Source of the DNA: Spirochaetaceae bacterium
GTDB taxonomy: Bacteria > Spirochaetota > Spirochaetia > DSM-27196 > SKKC01
Assembly: GCA_007694005.1 (NCBI GenBank)
Contig: RECN01000086.1
Location: 1 to 42,094, forward strand
Direction of reading: 5' to 3'
Length of the DNA stretch: 42,094 nucleotides
The translations under genes were made by a program, and so were the position numbers. The notes under the pieces were generated by a model. That model was not told where the DNA came from. It saw only the letters and a program-made list of their open reading frames with translations, and searched no databases. Of this stretch, positions 41,201 through 42,094 are shown piece by piece (the first letter of the stretch is position 1; every line of letters starts with the position of its first letter).

Positions 41201-41206
41201 TATACT
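41201..41206 (+). promoter_or_regulatory. lipA -10 hexamer
   Basis: TATACT ends 7 nt before the lipA ATG, with no Shine-Dalgarno between. The -35 region is poor (GTACGA at 17-nt spacing). Confidence 0.45.
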
Positions 41207-41213
41207 ACAAGCC

Positions 41214-42094
41214 ATGTTACAGGATCAGGAATCAGAACAGAATGACGGCAGGGACATCGTGTATCCGGTAAACCGCAAGCCCGAATGGCTGAAAATCAAG
41301 CTCAACACGAACACCAATTTTAAAGATCTTAAAAAAATCATGCGCAGCGAAAACCTTCACACGGTCTGTGAAGAAGCGCGCTGTCCAAACATTCACGAGT
41401 GCTGGGGCGAACACCGGACCGCGACATTCATGATTCTCGGTGATACATGCACCCGACGGTGTCGTTTCTGCTCGGTAAAGACAGGCCTGCCTCGTGGAAT
41501 AGACCTCGGTGAACCCGATCGCGTCGCGCAATCGGTCGCCGATATGCAGCTGCGACACGTTGTCATAACCATGGTCAACCGGGACGACCTCAAGGACAAC
41601 GGGGCGGGGATCGTGGCGGCCACGGTCCGTCGTATACGCGTTCGCAGCCCGGAAACGACGGTCGAAATCCTCAGCTCCGACATGATGGGGCACGTCGACA
41701 GTATACGTACAGCGTGCGAAAGCCGGCCTGAAGTAATGAGCCACAATATCGAAACCGTCAAAAGACTGACGCCGAGTGTGCGGAGCCGATCCACATACGA
41801 GCGAAGTCTGTTTTTTCTTCGCACGGCAAAAGAAATCGATCCCGAGACGACGACAAAGTCAAGCATAATGCTCGGTCTCGGAGAGACCACCGACGAGTTG
41901 AAAGAAGCCATGGACGATCTTCTTGCCAATAATGTTTCGATTCTCAACCTCGGTCAGTATCTGCAGCCGACACGCAATCATCTTCCTGTACAGCGGTACT
42001 GGACGCCGGAGGAGTTTGCCGGTCTCCGTGATATTGCCATGGAGAAAGGATTCGAGCACTGTCACTCCGGCCCTCTGGTCAGGTCGAGCTATCA
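41214..42094 (+). CDS. lipA: Lipoyl synthase LipA (runs off the window end)
   Basis: This radical-SAM enzyme inserts two sulfurs into protein-bound octanoyl groups to make the lipoyl cofactor. Auxiliary-cluster cysteines are C52, C57 and C63 ([12 protein letters not shown]), and the radical-SAM cysteines are C79, C83 and C86 (CTRRCRFC). The last visible codons read GPLVRSSY, the conserved C-terminal motif whose serine ligates the auxiliary cluster, so only a few residues are missing. The frame stays open to position 42094. The segment [15 protein letters not shown] varies from the usual SVDRDDL form. It is divergent from fpr. Confidence 0.95.
   Translation, partial: MLQDQESEQNDGRDIVYPVNRKPEWLKIKLNTNTNFKDLKKIMRSENLHTVCEEARCPNIHECWGEHRTATFMILGDTCTRRCRFCSVKTGLPRGIDLGEPDRVAQSVADMQLRHVVITMVNRDDLKDNGAGIVAATVRRIRVRSPETTVEILSSDMMGHVDSIRTACESRPEVMSHNIETVKRLTPSVRSRSTYERSLFFLRTAKEIDPETTTKSSIMLGLGETTDELKEAMDDLLANNVSILNLGQYLQPTRNHLPVQRYWTPEEFAGLRDIAMEKGFEHCHSGPLVRSSY

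Noticed and set aside
1-42094. CRISPR arrays, prophage genes, toxin-antitoxin pairs, or other defence genes
   Set aside because: I saw no regular spaced repeats and no cas, phage structural, integrase or restriction genes. The IS is the only mobile element.

Overview
The window is a gene-dense chromosomal segment (mid-50s % GC by eye, short intergenic gaps, many 1-30 nt overlaps) from a Gram-negative-type bacterium. Individual protein sequences look spirochaete-like (free-living Spirochaetaceae), but no marker in the window settles this, so it is a working guess. Nearly all of it is chromosomal housekeeping or stress functions. The one clearly mobile piece is a complete IS110-family insertion sequence at the left edge, sitting on the ribosome-binding site of ridA. 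Its non-coding left end can be folded into a two-loop RNA of the bridge-RNA kind.

Layout. 1-1376: IS110-family element. 1.4-4.4 kb: ridA-hisI, a thioredoxin-fold protein without its CXXC, a THUMP RNA methyltransferase and a TrmJ-like 2'-O-methyltransferase. 4.5-10.3 kb: a tightly overlapping lexA-imuA-imuB-dnaE2 mutagenesis operon behind a 24-bp palindrome that is almost certainly the LexA operator. 10.4-13.3 kb: a parvulin-type lipoprotein, a cobalamin adenosyltransferase, tRNA-Arg(TCT) and tRNA-Pro(TGG) separated by a 250-nt block of strong helices with no assigned function, and endonuclease III. 13.3-18.1 kb: pyrD-pyrK, an HPt-REC-REC-GGDEF regulator, an unknown protein and an Rrf2 regulator. 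18.2-28.6 kb: recQ, amylosucrase, pepD, a cheY-orphan-LMW phosphatase-fructosamine kinase group, an AarF/UbiB kinase, a GNAT enzyme, SixA and a flavodoxin-fold oxidoreductase.

28.8-42.1 kb is an iron-sulfur and radical-SAM neighbourhood. It holds sufT-sufC-sufB-sufD-Rieske (with no cysteine desulfurase in the operon), an A-type Fe-S carrier, and a divergent pair formed by lipA on one side and fpr-miaB-mtaB-unknown-SPL-like on the other. The last five genes are packed on one strand and pair an NADP-linked flavin reductase with three radical-SAM enzymes. A Sua5-type enzyme nearby starts the t6A pathway whose product MtaB methylthiolates.

The most interesting signals are: (1) the putative bridge RNA and junction promoter of the IS; (2) the structured RNA between the two tRNAs, which has a T-loop hairpin stacked on a 9-bp helix like the top half of a tRNA; (3) an unusual LexA operator inside its own promoter; (4) several genes (lexA, recQ, amylosucrase, aarF, fpr, lipA) whose -10 hexamer lies so close to the start codon that the mRNA should be leaderless; and (5) a spore-photoproduct-lyase-like radical-SAM protein that seems to lack the catalytic cysteine and is co-translated with an unrecognised partner.
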